Positions 28,575-38,677 of a DNA stretch of 50,141 bases are shown one piece after another; position 1 is the stretch's first letter, and each line of letters starts with the position of its first letter. Made by a program: the position numbers and the translations under genes. This DNA comes from Aurantibacter sp034110465 (GTDB taxonomy: Bacteria > Bacteroidota > Bacteroidia > Flavobacteriales > Flavobacteriaceae): positions 1 to 50,141 of the forward strand of contig JAWUZD010000001.1 in the NCBI GenBank assembly GCA_034110465.1, given 5' to 3'. Under the pieces are notes generated by a model that was not told the DNA's origin, did no database searches, and worked only from the letters and a program-made list of their open reading frames with translations.

Positions 28575-31500
28575 TTAGAGGATTACAAGTTTCTCTATTT
28601 TTTCCACTGTTTTATTTAATGCATTAGAACGCACTTTTAGTTTATAAATATACGTTCCTTTTCCAATTTTTTCTCCAAAATCATCTCTTCCATCCCAAAT
28701 AACATCTCTTGAGGTAGAACTTGAATTACTACCACAACAACCTGCTGCGTTAGACTGACCCTGCAAAGTTCTAACTAATTTTCCTGATATTGTAAATATT
28801 TGAACTAAAATATCTAATGCTTCTGCACTATTATGGCTAAACCAAAATTCTGTGTAATTTACAAAAGGATTTGGATAATTTAGCACATTATTTATTACTA
28901 AAGACTGATTTTCATCTATAACATTGAATTGAATTTCTGAAGTTGCAGAATTATTATAAACATCCCAAGCTTTTAATGTTAATGTATGTAAACCAGGTTC
29001 TAAATCTCTAAATTTAAACTCAAGATTACCTTTAGTATAGTCGTCTAACTCTGTAAGATAATAATCATTTAAAACAATTGGATTAACTTCATCTCCATCC
29101 AAAATTACAGTAATATCATGTCCAATTCCACTTGCTGTGTTAATTCCATTTTCGTCTTCAAAATTTGCAACCAACAAAGGTTCTGAATTTGTAATTCCTC
29201 CAGAAGCAAATGCTTTATCATTCATAAATAAATTAATAACTGGACCAATATTATCTTCTGGAGCATTTAAATTAATTCCCCCAATTAACAATTCATTTAC
29301 ACTAGCTCCTGACTTATCGTCTAGGTTACCCGATTGCTGAGCATAAAAGCTTAATTTTCCGGTTCCTACAGGTATAGAAATATCTCTTGGCACAATAAAA
29401 TCAAAACTAAATTGACCATTAGTAATTGTTGCTTGACCTCTATAAATTGTTGGCCCTAATTTTTCAAAATCTAAAGTATGTACTTGACCGTTAAACACTG
29501 TGCCATCATTAGCCAATGTAGTTGTTGACACATTTTTATCAAATAATGTTGTCGTTAAAGTACCATTATAGTTTGTTAAAATATTATTTTGACTATCTGT
29601 TAAGTAGCCTTCTAATTTTGCATAACCTAAAGATTGTAAAGCCTCTGTTTGTTGAGCTATTGGAACATCATTCACTTTTGCTAAAACAATATTTGGTTTT
29701 GGAAAACTTAATTTTAGCGCTGGATCACCAATTGAAAACATTAATAGTTTTTGTTGTGTATTAGAAACGTTAGGATCATTTTTAGTTAACCTTACAGCTT
29801 CTGCAACAGATATATGATTACCTAATACATCTGTATCAAACATATACTCCTCCAAGGTTCTATTTACGGCAACTCCTACAGGCATAAATATAGCTCTTGT
29901 AGTTGTTACTAGTTGAATTGCTCCTCCTTGAGGATTCCAAAACACTAATTCTCCTGCAGTTAGTCTAAATGGATTATCGAATTTAGTGTACTCGCAAGTT
30001 ACAGTAACAAAACAATGATATTTACAAACATTTCTTAAATTACTAGCGTCACTTTTTTCAAAAATACGTTCTGATGCTAAACCATCTTCTCCTCCATGAC
30101 CAAAATAATTAATCATTAAAGCTCCTTTCTCAAGTTCGTTTGCAATTGCTGCAGTAACTTCTGGATAACGATTTCCTCCAGCAGAAGATTGTTGTTGAAA
30201 TGCATCAGTATGAATTTTTATAACATTTAAAGAAGGGTTTGATGACGAAATTGCATCTGCAATATCATTCGTTGTTCTTTGAAGTTCCTCTTCCCAATCT
30301 TCATCAACATCATCTGAAACCATTACAATATTATTTCTCCAAGATCCTAAAGCTGCTTCTTTATAATATGCTTCAACCTTATCGACCATTTGAGCAGCTC
30401 TTTGTGGTGAATCTGCTAAAACCCTACCAACAGCAATATCTAAACGATCTGATGATTCAAAATCACCTTCATTTGAATCCATTAAACCATAAAAGTCATC
30501 TGAAATAAAAGAACTTGTTAGGTTAAAACTACTTAAAGCATTCCATGTAGGAAAGTTATATAAATTTGAAGACACTCTTGCTTTATAATCAAAAGATGTA
30601 TCGCCAAAAAGACATAAATATTTCACTCTTTTATCTGGAGAGCTAGCATTATCATAAACATATTTAACAAAATTCCTTATAGCTGCTATATCAGGATTAC
30701 CTGTATTAAACTCATTGTAGATAGACTCTATTGTAACAACTTTAACATTTAAACCATTAACCTGTCTATTAATTTCTGACAATCTGTTTGCTTGAGTTAA
30801 ATGGGATTGAGGTGTTAACATTAAATAATCTATATCTTGAAAACTCTGATTTGCATTCAAAAAAATTGTTCCTTTTAAATCTTGATTTTGAACAAAATAA
30901 TTACCATTATCAAAAAGCGGAAACTTATAACTAGTTGGACTCAATGCAATAAATTCTTTATTTGCCTCTAAAACTGTTTTAAAAACAATTGTTTCTTGAT
31001 TGTTAGATGTAATAGCATTTACATTGTAAATGTCTGAAACATCCCAAATTTCGTTTACGCTTTCTGCACCAGATAAACTTACATTAACTATGCCTGAAAC
31101 ATTATTTTCCGAATAAGGTTTAAATATTAACTGTTTATCTACAAATTTCAAATCCCTTTGTACTTCTAACGAAATATAATCCAAATAAGCCTCTGTACTA
31201 GGATTCCCCAATTTGTCATGCTCAATTCTTATGCTAATATCATCACTACTCACTTGAATATCTGAATCAAAAACACTTTCTGCAACAGATGTAGGGTTAA
31301 ATAAAGGAACTGCTGCTAAACCTAAAACACTTTCAGTATTTCCATTAGCTTGAACAATTAAATTACTTGCTGAAGATGATGTAGAGGCTCCAATAACTTT
31401 AAGCCTAACAGGTTTTCTAACTGGAGTTTCTCCTGGTAATATTGGCTCCGTAAAGCTAATATTTGGGAAATTAAAATCAAATTCTTTTACTGTTTCGTCA

Positions 31501-32480
31501 TCAAACTTATCGCCAAACCAACGTCTTCCTACTAAAGCTAGGCTATACTCATCTAACTCATGAAATTTATAATCAATAAATGAGTCTATTGTTTCTATAG
31601 ATGACGCAGTAGATTGAATATAAGGCTGAACTCGTTTACCTAAACCATTACTAACGTTTACATAATAAAAAGTTTTATCATTATAAGAATTAATATGAGA
31701 ATTATTATCTGGATTGAATCCTTTTGGTCCAATAGCATAAAAAAGAATGTAGTCTTCATTATCAAAAACACCATCCGCCTCTCCAACAACTTTAATAGAA
31801 TTCTCTGCAGGATCTATAGGAAAATTAGAATCGTTTAAATATGGTATCATTGCGCCTCCACTTCCATAAATCTTAATGTTCCTTGGGTCTAATCCATTTG
31901 TACTAATACCTATAAAATTAAGAAAAGATTTAGTTAATTTAAAAACACCTGTTTCTTCTACATAAAATTTATACCAAGCACCATTATTCAACAAAGAATT
32001 AGTTATTGATAGTTGTTGATTATTTACACTTTTAAAAGAACCAGAAGCAGTATAAGAAATTGTAATTGAGGTCACTTTCTTATACAAACCATTACCTGAT
32101 TTAATTATAGGATTAAATTTAAAAACTGTTTTAACTTTATTTCTATCTTGAGCATTTAATAGTTTTGCATTAATAGATGAATTTATATTAGAAACATCAA
32201 CATCTTTAAGTTCTGCAGAAGAAATATTATCAAAAGAAACAGAAGAAACGTTCAGAGAATTTGGATTTATTAATGACCCAGAATCCCATTCTTGAATAAA
32301 AACGACACCTTCATCTAAGCTGTAAACAAAAGCATTTTTATTCACAAAATAAGGCACGGTAACTTTATAACTTTCCGTATTAAAAGTTTTCTCCCCATTC
32401 CAATCAATGCTAATTGTCTTATTTTGAGAAAAACCAAAAACAAAACAAAGTAGGGTTATAAAAATAATTTTATTTTTCAT
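28575..32480 (-). CDS. porU: Type IX secretion system sortase PorU
   Basis: A 1301-residue surface protease of the C25 (gingipain-like) family that removes sorting tails from T9SS cargo. The signal peptide is MKNKIIFITLLCFVFGFSQN. The catalytic His is in INYFGHGGEDG (about 795) and the catalytic Cys in FVTVTCEYTKFDNP (about 829). The C-terminal end carries VLNYPNPFVNYTEFWFSHNS and IGKGTYIYKLKV, a FlgD/T9SS-type Ig-like domain that keeps the protein at the surface. Length is normal for Flavobacteriia. It is divergent from gldJ. Confidence 0.96.
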   Translation of the reverse strand: MKNKIIFITLLCFVFGFSQNKTISIDWNGEKTFNTESYKVTVPYFVNKNAFVYSLDEGVVFIQEWDSGSLINPNSLNVSSVSFDNISSAELKDVDVSNINSSINAKLLNAQDRNKVKTVFKFNPIIKSGNGLYKKVTSITISYTASGSFKSVNNQQLSITNSLLNNGAWYKFYVEETGVFKLTKSFLNFIGISTNGLDPRNIKIYGSGGAMIPYLNDSNFPIDPAENSIKVVGEADGVFDNEDYILFYAIGPKGFNPDNNSHINSYNDKTFYYVNVSNGLGKRVQPYIQSTASSIETIDSFIDYKFHELDEYSLALVGRRWFGDKFDDETVKEFDFNFPNISFTEPILPGETPVRKPVRLKVIGASTSSSASNLIVQANGNTESVLGLAAVPLFNPTSVAESVFDSDIQVSSDDISIRIEHDKLGNPSTEAYLDYISLEVQRDLKFVDKQLIFKPYSENNVSGIVNVSLSGAESVNEIWDVSDIYNVNAITSNNQETIVFKTVLEANKEFIALSPTSYKFPLFDNGNYFVQNQDLKGTIFLNANQSFQDIDYLMLTPQSHLTQANRLSEINRQVNGLNVKVVTIESIYNEFNTGNPDIAAIRNFVKYVYDNASSPDKRVKYLCLFGDTSFDYKARVSSNLYNFPTWNALSSFNLTSSFISDDFYGLMDSNEGDFESSDRLDIAVGRVLADSPQRAAQMVDKVEAYYKEAALGSWRNNIVMVSDDVDEDWEEELQRTTNDIADAISSSNPSLNVIKIHTDAFQQQSSAGGNRYPEVTAAIANELEKGALMINYFGHGGEDGLASERIFEKSDASNLRNVCKYHCFVTVTCEYTKFDNPFRLTAGELVFWNPQGGAIQLVTTTRAIFMPVGVAVNRTLEEYMFDTDVLGNHISVAEAVRLTKNDPNVSNTQQKLLMFSIGDPALKLSFPKPNIVLAKVNDVPIAQQTEALQSLGYAKLEGYLTDSQNNILTNYNGTLTTTLFDKNVSTTTLANDGTVFNGQVHTLDFEKLGPTIYRGQATITNGQFSFDFIVPRDISIPVGTGKLSFYAQQSGNLDDKSGASVNELLIGGINLNAPEDNIGPVINLFMNDKAFASGGITNSEPLLVANFEDENGINTASGIGHDITVILDGDEVNPIVLNDYYLTELDDYTKGNLEFKFRDLEPGLHTLTLKAWDVYNNSATSEIQFNVIDENQSLVINNVLNYPNPFVNYTEFWFSHNSAEALDILVQIFTISGKLVRTLQGQSNAAGCCGSNSSSTSRDVIWDGRDDFGEKIGKGTYIYKLKVRSNALNKTVEKIEKLVIL

Positions 32481-32546
32481 TAATTACAAAACGCTTGGTT
32501 ATACAAATTATTATTGCTCACAACATTTTTATTTTAAATTAAAAAC

Positions 32547-32554
32547 CAAATTTA
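32547..32554 (-). promoter_or_regulatory. -7 box of porU-porV
   Basis: TAAATTTG on the minus strand is a perfect TAnnTTTG match, 66 bases before the porU start codon. No clear -33 element at the right spacing. Confidence 0.4.
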
Positions 32555-32731
32555 CAATAATAATAGCAAAAAAAAGACGTTAATCTATTTGTTGATTCAC
32601 TTAATCGGAAAAATTAGAAAAATTAATCTTAATCTTTTTGAACTAATTACACAAAAAAACTTGTTTTACAATCAATAATTATTATATTGCGTGACCAAAA
32701 TAGAGACTTTTATCTACTTAAAATTATGAAT

Positions 32732-34408
32732 ATGAAAAACGTTTTATCAACAAAATTGCTACTTTTTGCTTTTACAGCTTTAGCAGTTTTAGGATGTAAA
32801 AGAGGACAAGACCCTAATGTTTCTCAAGGTACTGGTTGGAAAATCAACGCTAAAGAAGGTGGTTTTCAATACAATACCAAATTTAAGGAACAAGAAACTC
32901 CTCCAGGAACTGTATTTGTAGAAGGTGGTACTTTTACAATGGGTAGAGTTCAAGATGATGTTATGCACGATTGGAACAATACTCCTAATCAACAGCACGT
33001 TCAATCTTTCTATATGGATGAAACTGAAGTTACAAACAAAATGTATTTAGAATTTTTAGACTGGATTGAAGAGGTTTATCCGCCTGAAGAAGAAAATTTC
33101 AAAAACATATATAATGGTGTAGTACCAGATACTCTAGTTTGGAGAAACAGATTAGGTTACAACGAGGTAATGACAAATAATTACTTACGTCACCCAGGTT
33201 ATGGTTCGTACCCTGTAGTTGGTGTAAGTTGGATACAAGCAGTAGAATATGCAGATTGGAGAACTGATCGTGTAAACGAACAAGCCTTGCAAGAAGCTGG
33301 GTATTTAAAAGAAGGTAGTCAATTAGAAGCTACTGCAGATTCTAACTTTAGTACCGACACCTATATAAACACACCAACAAGTACTTTTGGAGGTGATGAA
33401 GAAATCATAAAAGGAGGTAAAAGAAAACCACAATTAACAGCAGATGGAGAAGAAATAAATGTTTTTGCAACACGCGAAACTGGTTTAATTTCTCCACAAT
33501 ACAGATTACCATCTGAAACAGAATGGGAATATGCTGCATTAGGTTTATCTGAGATCAGAAGCTATAACGTTCACAGAGGTCGTAAAAAATACCCATGGGA
33601 TGGCGCTTACACAAGAGCAGGAAATCGTAAAGTTCGTGGAGATCAAATGGCAAACTTTAAGCAAGGAAAAGGAGATTATGGTGGAATTGCTGGATGGTCT
33701 GATGATGGTGCAGATATTACAGCTCCAACAAGATCTTATGACCCCAATGACTTTGGATTATATGATATGGCTGGAAATGTTGCCGAATGGGTAGCCGATG
33801 TTTATAGACCAATTGTTGACGATGAATTTAATGACTTTAACTACTATAGAGGAAATGTATATACAAAAAATGCATTAAATGAAGATGGTACAGTTAAGAT
33901 TGTAACAGCCGATGATGTAGTTTATGATACTTTACCTGACGGTAAATTAATTGCTAGAGATTTACCAGGTGAAATTGCTCAGGTTCCTGTAGACGAAGAT
34001 GAAACATACTTAAGAACAAACTTTGACAGAGCAGATAATAGAAACTTTAGAGATGGTGATACACAATCTTCAAGATTTTATGACCAAGGTGGCTTTGATG
34101 ATGAAGAGGCTGATGCTTCTAAGAAAGAAACTGCTACTGGAAAAATGTATAACTCTCCAAAACATAATATTCAATACGACTCAACTGGAGTTGTAAGAGA
34201 ATGGGATAAAAACAACAAAAGAACATCTTTAATTAACGATGAAGTAAGAGTTTATAAAGGTGGTTCTTGGAAAGACAGAGAATACTGGTTAGACCCTGCA
34301 ATGCGTAGATATTACCCACAAAACAAAGCCACAGACTATATTGGTTTTAGATGTGCAATGTCTAGAGTTGGTTCTAAATCTCAAGGACAGAAAAAAACAA
34401 AAAACTAA
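32732..34408 (+). CDS. gldJ: Gliding motility lipoprotein GldJ
   Basis: A 558-residue lipoprotein of the T9SS/gliding apparatus with a formylglycine-generating-enzyme-like (SUMF1) fold. It is needed for stability of other Gld proteins in Flavobacterium. The ATG at 32732 is chosen because it gives a clean lipoprotein signal, MKNVLSTKLLLFAFTALAVL ending in a GC lipobox; in-frame starts upstream add an unusual leader. Conserved segments include GTVFVEGGTFTMG, YRLPSETEWEYAALG, YDMAGNVAEWVADVYR and GFRCAMSRVG. Divergent from porU and followed by murF, a known flavobacterial gene order. Confidence 0.95.
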   Translation: MKNVLSTKLLLFAFTALAVLGCKRGQDPNVSQGTGWKINAKEGGFQYNTKFKEQETPPGTVFVEGGTFTMGRVQDDVMHDWNNTPNQQHVQSFYMDETEVTNKMYLEFLDWIEEVYPPEEENFKNIYNGVVPDTLVWRNRLGYNEVMTNNYLRHPGYGSYPVVGVSWIQAVEYADWRTDRVNEQALQEAGYLKEGSQLEATADSNFSTDTYINTPTSTFGGDEEIIKGGKRKPQLTADGEEINVFATRETGLISPQYRLPSETEWEYAALGLSEIRSYNVHRGRKKYPWDGAYTRAGNRKVRGDQMANFKQGKGDYGGIAGWSDDGADITAPTRSYDPNDFGLYDMAGNVAEWVADVYRPIVDDEFNDFNYYRGNVYTKNALNEDGTVKIVTADDVVYDTLPDGKLIARDLPGEIAQVPVDEDETYLRTNFDRADNRNFRDGDTQSSRFYDQGGFDDEEADASKKETATGKMYNSPKHNIQYDSTGVVREWDKNNKRTSLINDEVRVYKGGSWKDREYWLDPAMRRYYPQNKATDYIGFRCAMSRVGSKSQGQKKTKN

Positions 34409-34422
34409 ATTAATAGTTTACT

Positions 34423-34460
34423 AAAAAAAAGTCCTAACTTAATTGTTAGGACTTTTTTTA
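34423..34460 (+). terminator. Terminator after gldJ
   Basis: AAAAAAAAGTCCTAAC and GTTAGGACTTTTTTT arms, between gldJ and murF. Confidence 0.9.
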
Positions 34461-34473
34461 TACCTTATTTATT

Positions 34474-35766
34474 ATGACAATAGATGAATTACATAAATAT
34501 TTTTTAGAATGTAATAACGTTTCTACTGACACTAGGAAAGTAACAGATAATGATATTTATTTCTCATTAAAAGGAGAAAACTTTAATGGAAATAAGTTTG
34601 CTAATTTAGCTTTAAATAAAGGTGCTAAGTATGTGGTAATTGATGAAGATATAGAAAAAGAGTTCGAGAATTATAGATATCTACAAGTAGAAAATGCATT
34701 GATTACTTTACAGAAACTTGCAAAATTTCATAGAATTCATTTAAACATTCCTATTATTGGATTAACAGGAAGTAATGGAAAAACAACAACTAAAGAGCTT
34801 ATTAATGCTGTATTAAGTCAAAAACTAAATACTGTAGCTACGTTTGGTAATTTAAACAACCATATAGGTGTTCCTTTAACGTTATTATCTATGACATCTA
34901 ATACTGAAATAGGAATAGTAGAAATGGGTGCAAATCATCAAAAAGAAATTGAGTTTCTTTGCGAAATAGCACAACCGGACTTTGGCTATATTACCAACTT
35001 TGGAAAAGCACATCTAGAAGGTTTTGGAGGAGTTGAAGGCGTAATAAAAGGAAAGTCGGAATTATATCATTTTCTAAAAAACAATAATAAAACTGCATTT
35101 GTAAATTTGACTGACAAAAAACAAGTTGAACTTACAAAAGGGATAAAAACATTTACTTTTGGAACAGGCTCAACTTCAGATGTGAAAATAAATTTAAATA
35201 AAAACAACAAAGAATTATTATCAATTAAATTTCAACAAGAAGATATTCAAACTCACTTAACTGGACTTTATAATTTCAATAACATTTGTGCAGCAATTTG
35301 TATTGGAAAGTACTTTAAAATAAATACAGAAGATGTCAAAATCGGAGTAGAGAATTACATCCCTACTAACAATAGATCCCAGATAATTAACAATGGATCA
35401 ACAAAAATAATACTAGATGCCTACAATGCTAATCCATCAAGTATGCAAGTGGCTTTAGAAAATCTAAATGAGCTTCCAGGAGAATCAAAAATAGTTTTTC
35501 TTGGTGATATGTTTGAATTAGGAATAGAAGCCGAAAAAGAACATCAAATCATAGCAGAATTAGCATTAAAACTAAACATTAAAAAGATTTACCTAATAGG
35601 TCAAAACTTTAACAAAATTAGCTTAAAATCAAATAAGATAACATCTTATATATCATTTGAAGATCTAAAAGTAAATTTTAAAAATATAGAAATAAAAAAT
35701 TCAACAATTTTAGTTAAAGGCTCAAGAGGAATGGCTTTAGAACGAATTTTGGAACTTTTAAAATAA
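34474..35766 (+). CDS. murF: UDP-MurNAc-tripeptide--D-Ala-D-Ala ligase
   Basis: A 430-residue cytosolic Mur ligase adding D-Ala-D-Ala to the peptidoglycan precursor. The ATP-binding loop GLTGSNGKTTTKEL is at about 97-110. Other Mur motifs are EMGANHQKEI, NFNNICAAICIGK, ILDAYNANPSSM and FLGDMFELG. The N-terminal half is compact, as in other Bacteroidota MurF. It begins 14 bases after the gldJ terminator; the -7 region overlaps it, so some read-through is likely. Confidence 0.95.
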   Translation: MTIDELHKYFLECNNVSTDTRKVTDNDIYFSLKGENFNGNKFANLALNKGAKYVVIDEDIEKEFENYRYLQVENALITLQKLAKFHRIHLNIPIIGLTGSNGKTTTKELINAVLSQKLNTVATFGNLNNHIGVPLTLLSMTSNTEIGIVEMGANHQKEIEFLCEIAQPDFGYITNFGKAHLEGFGGVEGVIKGKSELYHFLKNNNKTAFVNLTDKKQVELTKGIKTFTFGTGSTSDVKINLNKNNKELLSIKFQQEDIQTHLTGLYNFNNICAAICIGKYFKINTEDVKIGVENYIPTNNRSQIINNGSTKIILDAYNANPSSMQVALENLNELPGESKIVFLGDMFELGIEAEKEHQIIAELALKLNIKKIYLIGQNFNKISLKSNKITSYISFEDLKVNFKNIEIKNSTILVKGSRGMALERILELLK

Positions 35767-35802
35767 ATAATAAACTCTTTTTTTTGTGAAAGTTTTTCCC
35801 AT

Positions 35803-35834
35803 AAAAAAAGTCTTCATAAAATGAAGACTTTTTT
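35803..35834. terminator. Bidirectional terminator between murF and tRNA-Val
   Basis: AAAAAAAGTCTTCAT and ATGAAGACTTTTTT arms around a short AAA loop, serving murF from the left and the tRNA from the right. Confidence 0.9.
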
Positions 35835-35835
35835 G

Positions 35836-35910
35836 TGGGCGATAAGGGATTCGAACCCCTGACCCCTTGGGTGTAAACCAAGTGCTCTGAACCAACTGAG
35901 CTAATCGCCC
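35836..35910 (-). tRNA. tRNA-Val(TAC)
   Basis: On the minus strand it reads GGGCGATTAGCTCAGTTGG as acceptor and D arm. The anticodon stem CTTGG/CCAAG holds loop TTTACAC (anticodon TAC), and the acceptor 3' strand is ATCGCCC with discriminator A. CCA is not encoded. 75 nt. Full cloverleaf. Confidence 0.95.
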
Positions 35911-35927
35911 TAAATGCGTTGCGAGTG

Positions 35928-35957
35928 CAAATATAAGATCTTATTTCAATGTACAAA
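35928..35957 (-). promoter_or_regulatory. Promoter of tRNA-Val
   Basis: On the minus strand TTTG (35954-35957), an 18-base spacer and TATATTTG (35928-35935) match both Bacteroidota boxes, 18 bases upstream of the tRNA. Confidence 0.8.
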
Positions 35958-36062
35958 ACTTTTTTTTGACTTATTTTTAATAAAAATTTGAATTAATTTT
36001 AAACAACTGATTATAAAGCATTTCAAAATAAAAAAACTATAATCTTACATAAAAGAAAAAGA

Positions 36063-36878
36063 ATGATCTACTACTCTATTGTTGATGAATTAAAAATAAG
36101 TGTTGGACGATTAATGCTAATTGATAATTCTAGTGTTAATAATATACTGGCTTCTTTAAAAACAGAAAATTTGGGATTAATAGAGGTTATAAAAGATCTA
36201 TACAGCCCTATGGCTAAAGAGGCTATAATATATATTGAACAAAATTTATGGTTAAAGAAAATTTTATTAAAAAACTATGAAAACCTTAACACAGAAGATT
36301 TTAAAGATTCTTACATAACAGATTATAGTAAAATTAAAACAGTTAAAGATTATTGCAATAAGTTTATTGAATTTAATATAAATGATTGCTATAAGATCTT
36401 ATTTAAATTAAATAAGCACGAAGAAAATTTTAAATTGTTAGAAAATAAAAATCATTTTAATGCTTTATCATTTGATTCAATATCAGTATTCCTAAAAGAT
36501 GAATTAAGTAATAGTATCAATTGTATTAAATCGAATGAATTAGCAATAAATATAGAAAACATAACATTTCTTACTGAGCCTAATTTTTACAATACACTAA
36601 ACGTATTATCAATAAATATTGATACTGAGCTTACAAATATTTCAAAAAAAATAAGTTCTAACTTTAAAGCATATAATTATAATGGAAAAACGTTTACTGA
36701 AAACTTTTTTAAAGCAGTAGTTAATTATAAAAGTGATGTTGATTTCATTTTTAAAACAGAAAAAATCAGCCCTAAAAAATTAGCTCCTGAATTTAAAAAG
36801 AAAAGTCAACAAAAAGATACTGTATTTGTAATAACGTCTTTAGCTGTTCTATTCTTAATATCCTTATTTATTTCCTAA
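36063..36878 (+). CDS. Unknown protein, N-terminal part of a probably frameshifted gene
   Basis: 271 residues, not recognised. It starts MIYYSIVDELKISVGRLMLI and is rich in Asn, Lys and Ile. It is helical through most of its length (many NINDCYKIL-type segments), basic near the end (KKSQQKDT) and finishes in a hydrophobic segment VFVITSLAVLFLISLFIS. It is followed without a gap by about 200 codons open in other frames, so the last residues are probably where a frameshift cuts a longer protein. It lies between tRNA-Val and folC. The base composition is more AT-rich than in the neighbours, which may indicate acquired DNA. Confidence 0.55.
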   Translation: MIYYSIVDELKISVGRLMLIDNSSVNNILASLKTENLGLIEVIKDLYSPMAKEAIIYIEQNLWLKKILLKNYENLNTEDFKDSYITDYSKIKTVKDYCNKFIEFNINDCYKILFKLNKHEENFKLLENKNHFNALSFDSISVFLKDELSNSINCIKSNELAINIENITFLTEPNFYNTLNVLSINIDTELTNISKKISSNFKAYNYNGKTFTENFFKAVVNYKSDVDFIFKTEKISPKKLAPEFKKKSQQKDTVFVITSLAVLFLISLFIS

Positions 36879-37464
36879 ATTTCAATAATAGTTCTAAAAG
36901 TCAAAATGAAGAATCTACTTCTTCTTTCAAAAAAACTAAAAACCATAAATTAGAGAATCATATTCGTTTTTTATATTCTTTAAAGATTAAAAACCGAAAT
37001 ATTGACAAATATGAAGGTTCATCATTCGATTATGTAACAACTTAACAAACCCATATCCTAAGACATTTAATCAACTTAAAAGTTATAAAAAGGATAGTTT
37101 AAAACTTAGAACATTAGTCAAAAACAACAGCCAAACAGATTTAATACTGTTTAGACTTTTAAATAGAATTGACGAGTGTATTTACATCTCTAAAAGCCAA
37201 TCAATTTATATAGATCTAAATCAAAAAGACACTATTGTTGCTTATTCTGGAAACTTATTTAAAGTTGATAAATTTTCTCATTTTAAAAGAGATATAAAAA
37301 CGTCTACTTTATATGAAATAACTCATTTAGAAAACCAAGAAAATAAGAGTATTGAAATAAATAGCTCAAATAACATCGTTAAATTTAATTCAATTGAAAA
37401 AAATCAACTTCAAAATATAGATCATTTATATACTAATTATAATAAAAAACACACAAAACGCTAA
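36879..37464 (+). pseudogene. Frameshifted 3' continuation of the preceding gene
   Basis: The +2 frame is open to a TAA at 37043-37045 and includes FNNSSKSQNEESTSSFKKTK followed by HKLENHIRFLYSLKIKNRNI. A third frame is then open to TAA 37462-37464 and reads TNPYPKTFNQLKSYKKDSLK, then FRLLNRIDECIYISKSQSIY and VAYSGNLFKVDKFSHFKRD. Neither part has its own start codon. The composition matches the 271-residue protein before it. At least two frameshifts would join all three into one protein of about 465 residues. The final stop codon overlaps the folC stop. Confidence 0.6.
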
Positions 37465-38675
37465 ACAACTTCAGCAACTAAAAAGGTACTTCCGCCAACA
37501 TATATAACATCATTATCATTTGCTGCTAATTTTGATGCATATAAGGCTTTTTCTACTGAAGTGTATTTTACACCTTTAAAACCAAAGGCTAACATTTGAA
37601 TTTCTAATTCCGAGGCAGTCATAGCTCTTTGAATTTTAGGCGCACAAAAATAATATTGTGCTTCTTTTGGTAAATATTGAACTATAGTTGACAAATCCTT
37701 ATCACTTACAACACCAAAAACAATATGAAGATTTTTATAAGTCTCTTTTTTTAGTTGATGCATCGTAATCTTCAATCCTTCAGCATTATGTGCTGTATCA
37801 CAAATTACTTTTGGAATGTTTTGTAATATCTGCCAACGACCTAAAAGATTAGTGTTTTTTACAACGTTACTTAATCCTTTGGTTATATTCTTTTCTGAAA
37901 TAGAAAAAGAAGCGTCTAATAATTTTATAGTTTGATAAACGCCTTGTTTATTTTTTGTTTGATAATCACCTAACAAATCTGTTTGAAGATTAATTAAACC
38001 CTCTTGATCTGCAAATAAAATTGGCGAATTATGTTCTTCTGCTAATGCTAAAAAAATTGGTTTTGTCTCAATTTGAGTTTCACTAATTACAACTGGAATA
38101 TTAGACTTTATAATTCCGCCTTTTTCTTTAGAAATCAACTCTAAAGTATCACCCAAAAACTCTGTATGATCTAACCCTATATTTGTAATTAAAGAAATTT
38201 CTGGTGTAATAATATTTGTAGAATCTAATCGGCCGCCTAAACCAACTTCTATAATGGCAATATCTACCTTTTGTTTTGAGAAATAATCGAATGCAAGACC
38301 AACTGTCATTTCAAAAAAAGAGAGTTTGCTTTCTTGTAAAAAGTGTTGATTTTTTTTTATGAAACCTATTACAAATTGCTTAGAAACAACTTTACCATTA
38401 ATTTTAATGCGCTCTCGATAATCTTTTAAATGTGGCGATGTATATAATCCAACTTTATATCCTGCTTCTTGTAAAATTGAAGCCAGCATATGGCTTGAAG
38501 ATCCTTTTCCGTTAGTTCCAGCTACGTGAATAGATTTAAATTCACGTTCTGGATTATCTAAATAATTAGCTAAAAGAATAGTATTAGATAAATCCTTTTT
38601 ATAGGCAGACTTACCTTGTTTTTGATACATTGGAAGCTGATTAAACATCCAATTAACAGCATCTTGATATGTCAT
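37461..38675 (-). CDS. folC: Folylpolyglutamate/dihydrofolate synthase
   Basis: A 404-residue cytosolic ligase adding glutamate to folates, and possibly making dihydrofolate from dihydropteroate. Mur-ligase type motifs are present: HVAGTNGKGSSSHMLAS (about 49-65), VGLYTSPHLKDYRERIKING, IIEVGLGGRLDSTNII and VICDTAHNAEGL. Normal length. It starts 2 bases after the TonB-like gene stop and may share its transcript. Confidence 0.95.
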   Translation of the reverse strand: MTYQDAVNWMFNQLPMYQKQGKSAYKKDLSNTILLANYLDNPEREFKSIHVAGTNGKGSSSHMLASILQEAGYKVGLYTSPHLKDYRERIKINGKVVSKQFVIGFIKKNQHFLQESKLSFFEMTVGLAFDYFSKQKVDIAIIEVGLGGRLDSTNIITPEISLITNIGLDHTEFLGDTLELISKEKGGIIKSNIPVVISETQIETKPIFLALAEEHNSPILFADQEGLINLQTDLLGDYQTKNKQGVYQTIKLLDASFSISEKNITKGLSNVVKNTNLLGRWQILQNIPKVICDTAHNAEGLKITMHQLKKETYKNLHIVFGVVSDKDLSTIVQYLPKEAQYYFCAPKIQRAMTASELEIQMLAFGFKGVKYTSVEKALYASKLAANDNDVIYVGGSTFLVAEVV

Positions 38676-38677
38676 TT

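Noticed and set aside
35714..35956. 80-residue minus-strand open frame over tRNA-Val
   Set aside because: Its core (ISSVGSEHLVYTQGVRGSNP) is the familiar false translation of a tRNA gene; no protein is expected.
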